Positions 18,088 through 25,744 of a stretch of 64,000 nucleotides of DNA are shown in pieces. How positions within the stretch are numbered: the stretch's first letter is position 1; each line of letters begins with the position of its first letter. This stretch comes from Parerythrobacter lutipelagi. GTDB taxonomy: Bacteria; Pseudomonadota; Alphaproteobacteria; Sphingomonadales; Sphingomonadaceae. The DNA lies in assembly GCF_005434975.1 (NCBI RefSeq), contig NZ_SKCJ01000001.1:1250001-1314000 (forward strand), written 5' to 3'. A program made the position numbers and the translations under genes. Below the pieces are notes generated by a model. It was not told the origin of the DNA. It saw only the letters and a program-made list of their open reading frames with translations, and did no database searches.

Positions 18088-18354
18088 ATGGCCTGGATCA
18101 TCATCTTTATCTTCGGCATCGGCAATTTTGCGGTGCATCGCGCTGTGATGGAGAGCGGTCATCCGCTGCTAGGGCGCATGGCCTTTACTTCTGGCGGCCT
18201 GGGTCGGCGCCTTGCCTTTGGCAGCGAGTTCCTGATTCTGCTCGCAGCGCTTGCCCTCGCCTCCAATGGCTGGCTCGGCATCGCATGGGCCTACGCAGTC
18301 TATTCCGCGCTCAACGGCATCTCTGCCTGGTTGATCCTTACGGGACGTATCTAA
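18088..18354 (+). CDS. Small membrane protein, unknown function
   Basis: About 88 residues from ATG 18088, beginning directly with a hydrophobic segment (MAWIIIFIFGIGNFAVHRAV) and ending with further hydrophobic stretches (FLILLAALALASNGWLG; AVYSALNGISAWLILTG). That suggests three membrane passes. The frame is open upstream to 17893, where the coding signal looks poor. I recognise no family. The metallophosphoesterase follows after 29 bases. Confidence 0.6.
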   Translation: MAWIIIFIFGIGNFAVHRAVMESGHPLLGRMAFTSGGLGRRLAFGSEFLILLAALALASNGWLGIAWAYAVYSALNGISAWLILTGRI

Positions 18355-18383
18355 CGCTGCGTGCGTTTGCTATTGCGGAACCG

Positions 18384-19133
18384 ATGAGCCTGCCCCGAAC
18401 AACAATATTTCATGTCAGTGATGTCCATTTCGGGGTCGAGGACCAGACAGCTCTCGATTGGTTCGCTGCGGCCGTCGTTGCCGAGCAGCCGGATGCGGTG
18501 ATCTGCACCGGGGACCTGACGCAGCGCGCAACAAGATCACAATACCAGGCTGCGCAGGAATGGTTTGGCGGGCTCGGCGTGCCGATTATGTTGCAACCGG
18601 GCAATCACGACATGCCCTACTACAATTTATGGGAGCGGTTTCGGCGGCCTTACGCGCGCTTCGGCACGCTCGAAGCGGCGGTTTCCTCTGAACTTGTTCT
18701 CGACCATACGGTGGTCGTGCCATTCGATACCAATGTTCCGGCGCAATTGCGCTGGCCATGGTCCGACGGAGTTGTCACCCGGCGCAACCTCGACGCAGCG
18801 CTGGCGGCGCTTGCCCAGCTGGCTGATGATCCCCGTACAAAGCTGGTGGCATGCCACCACCCCCTCTTGCCGGCTGACGATGCCCGAAAGAACCCGACCA
18901 TTCGCGGCGATGTTGCATTTGCCGAACTGGCCGCTGCCGGGGCAAGCGCCGTGCTGACCGGCCACGTCCATTTGCCATTCGACCAGCAGCGATCACGCGA
19001 AAATCGCTCGATGCGTATGATAGGGGCGGGTACGCTTTCAACGCGCCTGCGCGGGGCAGACCCGTCATACAATGTCGTTTTCGTGGGCAATACCGGCACC
19101 ATCGAAGTCGAGCGTAGGGACCTGTCAAAGTAG
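18384..19133 (+). CDS. Calcineurin-like metallophosphoesterase
   Basis: A 249-residue cytosolic phosphoesterase. The metal-binding motifs of the superfamily are in order: HVSDVHFG (D-x-H), ICTGDLTQ (G-D), QPGNHDMPYY (G-N-H-D), ACHHPLLP and VLTGHVHLPF (G-H-x-H). The 3',5'-cyclic nucleotide phosphodiesterase branch has this layout, but the substrate is not certain. ATG 18384 starts seven residues before the first motif; the upstream open frame to 18072 lies across the small membrane protein gene. Confidence 0.88.
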   Translation: MSLPRTTIFHVSDVHFGVEDQTALDWFAAAVVAEQPDAVICTGDLTQRATRSQYQAAQEWFGGLGVPIMLQPGNHDMPYYNLWERFRRPYARFGTLEAAVSSELVLDHTVVVPFDTNVPAQLRWPWSDGVVTRRNLDAALAALAQLADDPRTKLVACHHPLLPADDARKNPTIRGDVAFAELAAAGASAVLTGHVHLPFDQQRSRENRSMRMIGAGTLSTRLRGADPSYNVVFVGNTGTIEVERRDLSK

Positions 19134-19243
19134 GGTTTCAGCTCGCGTAACCTTCCGGGTTCATCAAGCTTGCTCTCGAAATCGAAAACCCGTTTGGTCA
19201 TAGTCAATTCAGTGTCAGCAGAATCTCGACAAGGCGGGAATTT

Positions 19244-19441
19244 ATGGAACTGGTAAAGGCGATACCTCTGGGCGGTTTGCTTACCGGAATCGTTTCACTG
19301 GTTATCGGTTCGACCGGATCGCGCGGCGGACAATTGGCCATTCACCACATGGCGGTCGGCTCTTACGATCTGTGGTGGTCCTGGCCGCTGTTCCTTGCCG
19401 GAACAGGACTGGCATGGGGCCTGATGATGATGCAGCGCTGA
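19244..19441 (+). CDS. Small membrane protein, unknown function
   Basis: A 65-residue protein with two hydrophobic segments (about 6-24 and 42-62; SWPLFLAGTGLAWGLMMM) and a short glycine-rich turn between them. A GGCGGGA sequence eight bases upstream may serve as a ribosome-binding site. No family is recognised. It ends 20 bases before the terminator region of rpsI on the opposite strand. Confidence 0.58.
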   Translation: MELVKAIPLGGLLTGIVSLVIGSTGSRGGQLAIHHMAVGSYDLWWSWPLFLAGTGLAWGLMMMQR

Positions 19442-19450
19442 CCGTCTTTC

Positions 19451-19489
19451 GCACAAATGAAGAGGGCGGCTCCTTGCGGAACCGCCCTC
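19451..19489 (-). terminator. Terminator of the rplM-rpsI operon
   Basis: GAGGGCGG (19462-19469) pairs with CCGCCCTC (19482-19489) over a 12-base loop. On the minus strand the stem is followed by TTCATTTG, a short T-rich tail. It lies 25 bases after the rpsI stop. Confidence 0.7.
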
Positions 19490-19514
19490 CATCGGTGATC
19501 GTGAAGATCGAAAA

Positions 19515-20045
19515 TCAGCGCTTGGAGAACTGGAAGCTCCGGCGCGCCTTCGCACGGCCGTACTTCTTACGCTCTACAACGCGGCTGTCGCGGGTCAGGA
19601 AGCCTGCAGCTTTGACCGTTGCGCGCAGTTCGGGCTCGTAGCGGGTTAGCGCTTGGGAGATGCCGTGCTTCACAGCGCCGGCCTGCCCTGAAAGCCCGCC
19701 GCCCTTGACTGTGGCGACAACATCGTACTGCCCTTGACGATCGGTGATCGTAAATGGCTGATCGATGATCAGGCGCAGTGTCGGGCGTGCAAAATACACT
19801 TCCTGGTCGCGGCCATTGACAGTGACCTTGCCAGTGCCTGGCTTCAGCCAGACGCGAGCCTTGGCGTCTTTGCGGCGACCGGTCGCATAGGCGCGGCCCT
19901 GCTTGTCGAGTTGCTGCTCGCGCAAAGGGGCGGTCGAAACAGCAATCTCTGCTGCATCACCTTCGGGCGCGTCGCCGGCAATGTCCTTCAGGTCCGACAG
20001 ATCGGACACGGTGTTCTTGGAGCCAGTATCTTCTTCGGGAGCCAT
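19515..20045 (-). CDS. rpsI: 30S ribosomal protein S9
   Basis: A 176-residue S9. The core (about 48-176) has the expected [17 protein letters not shown] start and ends in the universally conserved [16 protein letters not shown], whose tail reaches the P-site tRNA. The first 45 or so residues are an acidic extension of the kind seen in alphaproteobacterial S9. ATG 20045 overlaps the rplM stop by one base; an in-frame GTG at 20048 is the alternative. The operon order rplM-rpsI is the usual one. Confidence 0.96.
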   Translation of the reverse strand: MAPEEDTGSKNTVSDLSDLKDIAGDAPEGDAAEIAVSTAPLREQQLDKQGRAYATGRRKDAKARVWLKPGTGKVTVNGRDQEVYFARPTLRLIIDQPFTITDRQGQYDVVATVKGGGLSGQAGAVKHGISQALTRYEPELRATVKAAGFLTRDSRVVERKKYGRAKARRSFQFSKR

Positions 20046-20524
20046 CACGCGGTAGCCTTGTTCTTGCGGTTCATAGAGGCAACGTCGAGCACTTCGGGCT
20101 TCTGGCCGTCGTGCGGATGCTCGGTGCCGGCATAAAGGTGGAGCGATTTCATCTGCGCCCGGCCAAGAGGACCGCGCGGAATCATCCGCTCGACAGCTTT
20201 TTCCATCACGCGCTCAGGGAAGCGGCCTTCAAGGACCTTCTCCGGGCTGACTTCCTTGATGCCGCCGGGATAACCGGTGTGCTTGTAATAGCGCTTGTCG
20301 GTCAGCTTCTTGCCGGTGAATTTCACTTTGTCGGCATTGATCACGATCACGTGATCACCGCAGTCGACGTGCGGCGTGTAGCTCGGCTTGTGCTTGCCGC
20401 GCAGGATGTTCGCAATGATCGATGCAACACGACCAACGACGAGTCCTTCGGCGTCGATCAAGTGCCATTTCTTTTCGACCTCAGCCGGTTTGATTGACCG
20501 GGTCGTCTTAGTGAGAGCCTTCAT
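20045..20524 (-). CDS. rplM: 50S ribosomal protein L13
   Basis: A 159-residue L13, an early assembly protein of the large subunit. [35 protein letters not shown] and the central [20 protein letters not shown] match the family along its length. The start is set at ATG 20524 ([10 protein letters not shown]); an upstream frame to 20557 adds only 11 unconserved residues. About 180 bases of untranslated sequence lie between it and the next gene; they hold no other gene that I can see. Confidence 0.96.
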   Translation of the reverse strand: MKALTKTTRSIKPAEVEKKWHLIDAEGLVVGRVASIIANILRGKHKPSYTPHVDCGDHVIVINADKVKFTGKKLTDKRYYKHTGYPGGIKEVSPEKVLEGRFPERVMEKAVERMIPRGPLGRAQMKSLHLYAGTEHPHDGQKPEVLDVASMNRKNKATA

Positions 20525-20704
20525 GGCTGATGTATCCGTTCCAGTGTTACAATCCACCCGGCTGGTTCAACAAAGCCGATCCGGGAGAAGAATCGCGGGA
20601 GGGTCAGTGACCGGACCCACAAAGCGAGGGCCATTTGTTCGTTTAGTGGCCGCAAGTCAAGCGAATCCGAGGGTCGCCGAGGAGGTAAAATAATACCATA
20701 GGGC

Positions 20705-21433
20705 TTACATCTGGAGGTGCCAGCTCTCTTCCGAAGTCAAAATCTTGCCGGCGGCGCGGGTTGTCACACGGCGTTTGGCTTGTTCGAGGCAGTGGCCTGA
20801 CGGAGCGAGGCGTGCGGAAAAGTCGATCGAAAGAACGCCTTGCATCTCTCCTGGAAGCGGGAACGTACGCTCCTCACCGTAAGCCAGCTGGCGCGGAAAG
20901 AAGAGATCCCGGGGCATTTTGCTGATTCCCTGCGAGGCGTTCGCGTGAACTTGCCGCAGGAATGCGCCCGCGGCTACTTCCTCCGTGCTCTCCAGATCGC
21001 TTTCCTTGAGGATCTGCATGGCAGCTTCGGCAGCCTGGCCGACTCCTTTACTAGCCACGTCGTTCTCGTCGCCGTCGATCAATCCCAGCTTGTTGATTGC
21101 CAGAGGAAGAAACCCGTTTTCCTGGCGCGCCCGTTCAATATCGGTCAGCGCCTCCAACCCTCGGGGTGCATCGACTGTCACTTCAGACTGGTGTCCTTCA
21201 AGTCGGAATCCGGAGGGATGCGATATGAATTGCACAATCCATTCGCGGACCACAACGATCTGATTGCCATCCGACAGGCCGCGAACAAGCGAACGCTTAA
21301 GCGAGACAATTCCTGCTGGTGGCAGGAACTCCAGTTCCGCAGCAGCGCCGAGAGCATATGCCGGGTACGCATGGCCCGCGACTACCAAGGCGCCCAGCCC
21401 GGCGATCACGCTGCGTCGATCAGTCCTCTGCAT
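20705..21433 (-). CDS. Secreted protein of unknown function
   Basis: A 242-residue protein with an N-terminal RTDRRSVIAGLGALVVAG, which reads like a signal peptide and, with its twin arginines, perhaps a Tat signal (cleavage near residue 28). The rest is a mix of strands and helices (FLPPAGIVSLKRSLVRGL, VVREWIVQFISHPSGFRLEG) with no motif I recognise. A single cysteine is present. It overlaps the cutA stop by 14 bases on the same strand and so belongs to the ctaA-cutA run. Confidence 0.65.
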   Translation of the reverse strand: MQRTDRRSVIAGLGALVVAGHAYPAYALGAAAELEFLPPAGIVSLKRSLVRGLSDGNQIVVVREWIVQFISHPSGFRLEGHQSEVTVDAPRGLEALTDIERARQENGFLPLAINKLGLIDGDENDVASKGVGQAAEAAMQILKESDLESTEEVAAGAFLRQVHANASQGISKMPRDLFFPRQLAYGEERTFPLPGEMQGVLSIDFSARLAPSGHCLEQAKRRVTTRAAGKILTSEESWHLQM

Positions 21434-21749
21434 CGATTGCCCCTACAAGCTGGCTGAGCCATCGGCCGGTCGCCTCGCCGGCCTTGTCTGCCAACCACCC
21501 GACAATGGCGGGAGTTTCGTAAGGATGCAATTCCTCGATGCGCTTTACTGCCGAAGCGAGCAGTCTTGCGTCGGTCTTGAATAGCACAGAAACTTCGGTT
21601 TCTTCGGATATTTCGCCATTCCATTCAAAAACCGAATGAACTTCAGGAAAGATATTTGCGCAACCGATCTGCTTTTCCTTGAGCAACACTTCGGCAACGG
21701 CCTTCGCTTTCTGCCTGTCTCCGAAAGTGCTCCAGATCAGAGCCGTCAT
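21420..21749 (-). CDS. cutA: Divalent cation tolerance protein CutA
   Basis: A 109-residue trimeric CutA1. The pattern LIWSTFGDRQKAKAVAEVLL, CANIFPEVHSVFEWNGEI, then EELHPYETPAIVGW is characteristic. CutA was first linked to copper tolerance; its real role is uncertain. ATG 21749 overlaps the ctaA stop (ATGA). The upstream open frame to 21977 is inside ctaA. Its stop lies 14 bases inside the next gene. Confidence 0.93.
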   Translation of the reverse strand: MTALIWSTFGDRQKAKAVAEVLLKEKQIGCANIFPEVHSVFEWNGEISEETEVSVLFKTDARLLASAVKRIEELHPYETPAIVGWLADKAGEATGRWLSQLVGAIDAED

Positions 21750-22792
21750 GGTTTCCGCCCGACCACGTGCATCCCCCAGGCCGCAGCTGCGACCAGCAGC
21801 GCGCCGACGGCCTGATGCGCGGTGGCAACCCACAGCTCCACTTGCGTCAGCACTGTCGCAATGCCGAGAATGATCTGGATGCCAAAGGCAGAGTGGATGG
21901 CCACGGAAGCGCGCCGGTCGAACGGCCTCACCTTGCGGGCCAGGATAATGAGTGCCGCCACTGCGACCCACGCCCACCAGCGATGCAGGAAATGGATCAG
22001 GAAAGGATCATGCGTAACCGCGTAAAACATCCCGCGCGACTGATCGAAATGGGTAAAGAACCCGCCGTTCATCAACGGCCAGGTATAGGAGGCGTGTCCG
22101 GCATTGAGACCGGCCACCCATGCGCCCAGCAGCAATTGGACAAACAGGATCGCCGCTACCGCACATGATAGCCCGGTGAGGCGCGCCGGACGTGCGCCGG
22201 GAATGTCAGCCAGGCGGCGCAGGTCCAGTGCAGTCCAAACCAGCCCGGCGAGCGTGAAAAGCGCTGTCAGCAGGTGGATCGAAAGCCAGAAGTGACTGAC
22301 ATCGGTCATTTCGCCCGACAGGCCGGAGCGGACCATGAACCAGCCGAACGCACCCTGCAGCCCGCCGAGAGCGAGCAGGGCGACCAGCCGCACCTTGTAT
22401 TTGGGGGGAATGGCCTGTCTGATCCAGAACCATGCCAGCGGCAAGGCAAAGGCAAATCCGATCAAGCGGCCCCATAGACGGTGGAACCACTCCCAGAAAA
22501 AGATGAACTTGAAGTCTGCCAGCGTTATCCCGGCGGGGCCGGTGACGTATTTGTACTCCGGGATCTGTTTGTATAGTTCGAATTCAGCGCGCCAGTCCGC
22601 TTCGCTGAGCGGGGGAAGGGCACCTGTTATCGGCTTCCATTGCGTGATCGACAGGCCGGATTCGGTCAGCCGGGTGATGCCACCAACGATCACCATGATC
22701 ACAACCATGACCGCCACACAATACAACCAGTTGGCAATCGCTCGCGGTCGTCCGGTCGCCGCCACTGCAGATCCTCGCGTATCGTCAGTCAT
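21746..22792 (-). CDS. ctaA: Heme A synthase (COX15/CtaA)
   Basis: A 348-residue, eight-helix membrane protein that oxidises the C8 methyl group of heme O to give heme A for aa3-type oxidases. The histidines expected to bind heme are in the helices around WEWFHRLWGRLIG, SIHLLTALF, FLHRWWAWVAV and VATAHQAVGALL. The N-terminal ITRLTESGLSITQWKP is family-typical. The longer form without the Cys pair of the Bacillus enzyme is the usual alphaproteobacterial type. The gene faces away from the MerC gene across a 95-base gap. Confidence 0.94.
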   Translation of the reverse strand: MTDDTRGSAVAATGRPRAIANWLYCVAVMVVIMVIVGGITRLTESGLSITQWKPITGALPPLSEADWRAEFELYKQIPEYKYVTGPAGITLADFKFIFFWEWFHRLWGRLIGFAFALPLAWFWIRQAIPPKYKVRLVALLALGGLQGAFGWFMVRSGLSGEMTDVSHFWLSIHLLTALFTLAGLVWTALDLRRLADIPGARPARLTGLSCAVAAILFVQLLLGAWVAGLNAGHASYTWPLMNGGFFTHFDQSRGMFYAVTHDPFLIHFLHRWWAWVAVAALIILARKVRPFDRRASVAIHSAFGIQIILGIATVLTQVELWVATAHQAVGALLVAAAAWGMHVVGRKP

Positions 22793-22855
22793 GGCGCTCC
22801 AATGCTTGGCTCGATGTTTCGAAGCAAGAACATATTCCGCAACAACACTTGCAGA

Positions 22856-22872
22856 ATGTTACACCATCACAT
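22856..22872. promoter_or_regulatory. Zur-like operator upstream of the MerC gene
   Basis: ATGTTA-CACCA-TCACAT is a near-perfect inverted repeat: 11 of 12 half-site bases match ATGTTA-N5-TAACAT, the general form of proteobacterial Zur boxes. It ends 15 bases before the MerC ATG. Zinc control is inferred from this match only; no zur gene is in the window. Confidence 0.35.
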
Positions 22873-22887
22873 AAATGGGGAAGTGCA

Positions 22888-23259
22888 ATGCGATCTGCGC
22901 TTTCTTCGATTCGACTTCGGCTTGATCGTGCCGGTGTGGCTCTTTCGGGCCTGTGTGCGGCGCATTGCCTGGCAAGCATTGTGATAGTTTCTTCATTCGG
23001 ATTGGGCGGGGAGATCTTGCTCAATCCGATAATTCATGAAGTCGGCCTGGTGATTGCGCTTGTTGTTGCTGCTGTCGCGATCGGTTGGGGCGCCATCCAG
23101 CACCGCCGTGCGGCGCCCTTTGTCATCGCGATGACCGGGCTGTCGTTCATGGGCGGCGCGCTGGCGCTTCCGCATGGCGTGTTCGAAGCTGTGCTGACGA
23201 TTATCGGGGTCGCTCTTGTGTCGATCGGTCACATACTCAACTTGCGCCACGCGCACTGA
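22888..23259 (+). CDS. MerC domain membrane protein
   Basis: About 123 residues with four hydrophobic segments. The first helix holds [14 protein letters not shown], matching the Cys-x(3)-Cys-like metal site of MerC, a mercuric ion transporter family whose members in sphingomonads are often unrelated to mer operons. The end (HILNLRHAH) is histidine-rich. A GGGGAAG ribosome-binding site seven bases upstream selects ATG 22888. No other mer gene is present. ThiS-ThiG follows after 41 bases. Confidence 0.82.
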   Translation: MRSALSSIRLRLDRAGVALSGLCAAHCLASIVIVSSFGLGGEILLNPIIHEVGLVIALVVAAVAIGWGAIQHRRAAPFVIAMTGLSFMGGALALPHGVFEAVLTIIGVALVSIGHILNLRHAH

Positions 23260-23300
23260 CGCGGCTTGCGCACCGCGCGCTGGCCGCTATCTGGCAGGGC

Positions 23301-24296
23301 ATGAGCAAGCCAATCAGTGTTACCGTCAACGGCGACATCCGCCGTACATCCGCCGCCACTATCGCCGAGCTGGTGCGCGAGCTTGATCTCGAGCCCGCTA
23401 AGGTCGCTGTCGAGTGCAACGGCGAGATTGCTGCGCGATCGACTCTGGCCGATGTCGCGCTTGGCGATGGAGACGTGCTGGAAATCGTCCATTTCGTCGG
23501 TGGCGGAAGCGGTGACGCAGTAACGCAGGATGACAGATGGACCGTCGCCGGTCGCACATTCAATTCGCGGCTGATTGTCGGCACAGGCAAATACAAGGAT
23601 TTCGCCCAGAACGCCGCTGCGGTGGAAGCTTCGGGGGCGGAAATCGTCACTGTAGCGGTACGCCGGGTCAATGTCAGTGACCCAAAAGCGCCGATGCTGA
23701 CCGACTATATCGATCCCAAATCAACTACTTACCTGCCCAACACCGCTGGCTGTTTTACCGCCGATGATGCAATCCGGACGCTGCGGCTGGCACGTGAGGC
23801 CGGCGGCTGGGATCTGGTCAAGCTGGAAGTGCTCGGCGAGGCACGCACGCTCTATCCGAACATGGTCGAAACGATCCGCGCCTGTGAAGTGCTGGCGAAA
23901 GAGGGGTTTCATCCCATGGTCTATTGCACTGACGACCCGATCGCGGCGAAGCAGTTGGAGGACGCCGGCGCGGTAGCCGTGATGCCGCTCGGCGCCCCAA
24001 TCGGATCAGGCCTGGGCATCCAGAACCGCGTAACCATCCGCCTGATTGTCGAGGGGGCGAGCGTACCTGTGCTAGTCGATGCCGGCGTCGGCACCGCAAG
24101 CGATGCTGCGGTGGCGATGGAGCTGGGCTGCGACGGCGTATTGATGAACACCGCAATAGCCGAGGCAAAGGATCCGATCCGGATGGCGAGGGCTATGAAG
24201 CTGAGCGTGGAGGCGGGACGGCAAGCCTATCTCGCGGGGCGCATGGCGACGCGGAAATATGCTGACCCAAGCAGCCCGTTGGCCGGACTGATCTGA
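23301..24296 (+). CDS. thiG: ThiS-ThiG fusion: sulfur carrier and thiazole synthase
   Basis: A 331-residue fusion. Residues about 1-70 are a ThiS-like ubiquitin fold ([11 protein letters not shown]... [13 protein letters not shown]), where the double glycine that would be thiocarboxylated is now internal. Residues about 80-331 are ThiG, with the Schiff-base lysine in [30 protein letters not shown] and [21 protein letters not shown]. It makes the thiazole phosphate of thiamine. The frame is open upstream, but ATG 23301 begins the ThiS part. No other thiamine gene is adjacent. Confidence 0.92.
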   Translation: MSKPISVTVNGDIRRTSAATIAELVRELDLEPAKVAVECNGEIAARSTLADVALGDGDVLEIVHFVGGGSGDAVTQDDRWTVAGRTFNSRLIVGTGKYKDFAQNAAAVEASGAEIVTVAVRRVNVSDPKAPMLTDYIDPKSTTYLPNTAGCFTADDAIRTLRLAREAGGWDLVKLEVLGEARTLYPNMVETIRACEVLAKEGFHPMVYCTDDPIAAKQLEDAGAVAVMPLGAPIGSGLGIQNRVTIRLIVEGASVPVLVDAGVGTASDAAVAMELGCDGVLMNTAIAEAKDPIRMARAMKLSVEAGRQAYLAGRMATRKYADPSSPLAGLI

Positions 24297-24331
24297 CTGG
24301 CGTTGAAACAGCGCTGTCTGGCGCAAGTTGT

Positions 24332-24356
24332 GGAACGCGAGCGCCCTCAAGCCGTT
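24332..24356 (+). promoter_or_regulatory. Sigma-EcfG-type promoter of csbD
   Basis: GGAAC (24332-24336) and CGTT (24353-24356) are separated by 16 bases, an exact match to the promoter of the alphaproteobacterial general stress response (GGAAC-N16/17-CGTT). It lies 84 bases before the csbD start, a gene type often under this control. Confidence 0.7.
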
Positions 24357-24439
24357 GTTTTTTCGAGCCGCCGATCCTGCGGCTTGCTGTTCTCGGGCCC
24401 CCTCCCGGCGCACAGCTCACACCATGCAGGAGTTAGAAA

Positions 24440-24622
24440 ATGGGCGAACTGAAAGACAAAGCGAAAGGCCTCGGCAATGAAATCGCCGGCAATACCAAGC
24501 AGGCCGTGGGCGATGCGACCGACAACGAAAGCCTCGAAGCCGAAGGTCATGTGCAAGAGCGCAAAGGCGAGGCCCAGAACCTGAAGGGCAAGGTGGAGGG
24601 CGCGCTGGGCGACAAGGTCTAA
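24440..24622 (+). CDS. csbD: CsbD family general stress protein
   Basis: A 60-residue, highly charged helical protein with the CsbD pattern: ELKDKAKGLGNEIAGNTKQA then VQERKGEAQNLKGKVEG. Members accumulate in stress and stationary phase; the molecular role is unknown. An AGGAG nine bases upstream fixes the ATG. A sigma-EcfG-type promoter (24332-24356) precedes it and a strong terminator (24646-24675) follows, so it forms its own transcription unit. Confidence 0.9.
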   Translation: MGELKDKAKGLGNEIAGNTKQAVGDATDNESLEAEGHVQERKGEAQNLKGKVEGALGDKV

Positions 24623-24645
24623 CGCACTTCGCTTCATGCAATGCG

Positions 24646-24675
24646 AGGGCTGCGGGAAACCGTGGCCCTTTCTTT
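24646..24675 (+). terminator. Rho-independent terminator of csbD
   Basis: A ten-pair stem (AGGGCTGCGG with CCGTGGCCCT, two G-U pairs) closed by a GAAA tetraloop and followed by TTCTTT. It lies 23 bases after the csbD stop. Confidence 0.85.
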
Positions 24676-24752
24676 ATGCGCCGCGCGTTCCCGCTTACCC
24701 GACGTTAACCATATTCAGCGACAACAGCCCTGTAACAGGGAACCGTATCGCT

Positions 24753-25277
24753 ATGTCGACCACAACTGCTTCGCTCACCATCGCAGAAATGCGTGAATTC
24801 GCTGGTTTTACGCCAGCCGAACAGCGCTACATTCGCCGCAGCCTCGATATCGGGCTTGGCCGGCAGGATGCTTTCAAGCTGTGGGCGCGCGACGCGAGCG
24901 AGAACGCAGCAATTCGCAGCCAGTATGTTGCCTATCAGGAACTCAAGCTTCTGCGCGACAGCGTGCCGCGCGAAAGCGGTTTCGATGCGATCGAAGGTTT
25001 CATCGGCAAGCTGACCCGTGTCGCGGCTTTCGATCTGGCGCAGGAACGCATCGAGGGCTTTTCCGCCTTCCGCTTCCTCTACGAACGCCTGCTCGGTGCG
25101 GACGCCCGCCCATGGCTGCCGAGTGCCTTTTGCGCCGCCGCCGCGCTGCCGCAGATCCGGCCCGCCCGCCGCAAGGAATTGCTGCAGTCGTTAAGCGAAG
25201 CCGCCGCCACCGCGCCGGGCTGGAGCGATGCCCGCCCCAGTTTTTATCCCGAGTTTATCGAGAAAGAGGCGGCTTGA
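24753..25277 (+). CDS. Helical protein of unknown function
   Basis: A 174-residue protein from ATG 24753. It appears mainly helical (TIAEMREFAGFTPAEQRYIR, ASENAAIRSQYVAYQELKLL) and ends with PGWSDARPSFYPEFIEKE. There is no signal peptide, membrane segment or motif that I recognise. A small hairpin (CCCTG-TAA-CAGGG, 24728-24740) overlaps the region of its ribosome-binding site. Base usage is like the rest of the chromosome. Its stop overlaps the possible TTG start of the next gene. Confidence 0.6.
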   Translation: MSTTTASLTIAEMREFAGFTPAEQRYIRRSLDIGLGRQDAFKLWARDASENAAIRSQYVAYQELKLLRDSVPRESGFDAIEGFIGKLTRVAAFDLAQERIEGFSAFRFLYERLLGADARPWLPSAFCAAAALPQIRPARRKELLQSLSEAAATAPGWSDARPSFYPEFIEKEAA

Positions 25278-25744
25278 TTGCCTTGTTACCGACTGGCCGA
25301 CGAGACATAGATGAGTGGCGCGGACAGTGCATTGCAACATTCTCCAATGTTGAAATCGAAATCGCGCTGACACTCGCGCAGTTACGGACGGGACAAAGGT
25401 TCGCCATCCAATCAGGCGCCGGCCTACGCCTTGCACAGCTCATCGATAAACTTGATTGCTCCCAATATAACGCACCTCTCATCACGCTATTGGACGATTG
25501 GAAGCGCGCCAAGCGTTGGCGCAATATGATGGCGCACAGCCGCATACTTGCATTCAACGCGGAACAAGTCTCTTGGACGATGTCCGAGCTACAAATTGTG
25601 AATGGCAAGGCACATTGGACCAGTGTGAACCTCACGCCTCTTCGTGCCAGTCTCTTATACCAGCATTTTAAATCAAAGGGAGGAAGATTGTCCGCCCGAC
25701 TGACCCTGTTCAGGAAAAAGCTTCTTCGGGGTCAACTGCGATAG
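25274..25744 (+). CDS. Putative HEPN-motif protein, unknown function
   Basis: About 156 residues if it starts at TTG 25274 (overlapping the previous stop) or TTG 25283; no ATG is near the beginning. The protein looks helical, and residues 83-88 read RNMMAH, the R-(N/D/H)-x(3)-H form of the Rx4-6H motif of HEPN-domain RNases and toxin or immunity proteins. Base composition is visibly lower in GC than in the flanking genes, which hints at transfer. The 3' end overlaps the convergent acyl-CoA synthetase gene by 13 bases. No antitoxin-like partner is evident. Confidence 0.55.
   Translation: MIALLPTGRRDIDEWRGQCIATFSNVEIEIALTLAQLRTGQRFAIQSGAGLRLAQLIDKLDCSQYNAPLITLLDDWKRAKRWRNMMAHSRILAFNAEQVSWTMSELQIVNGKAHWTSVNLTPLRASLLYQHFKSKGGRLSARLTLFRKKLLRGQLR

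Noticed and set aside
24881-25273. Upstream extension of the HEPN-motif gene
   Set aside because: It runs in another frame through the gene at 24753; the only sensible starts are TTG 25274 or 25283.
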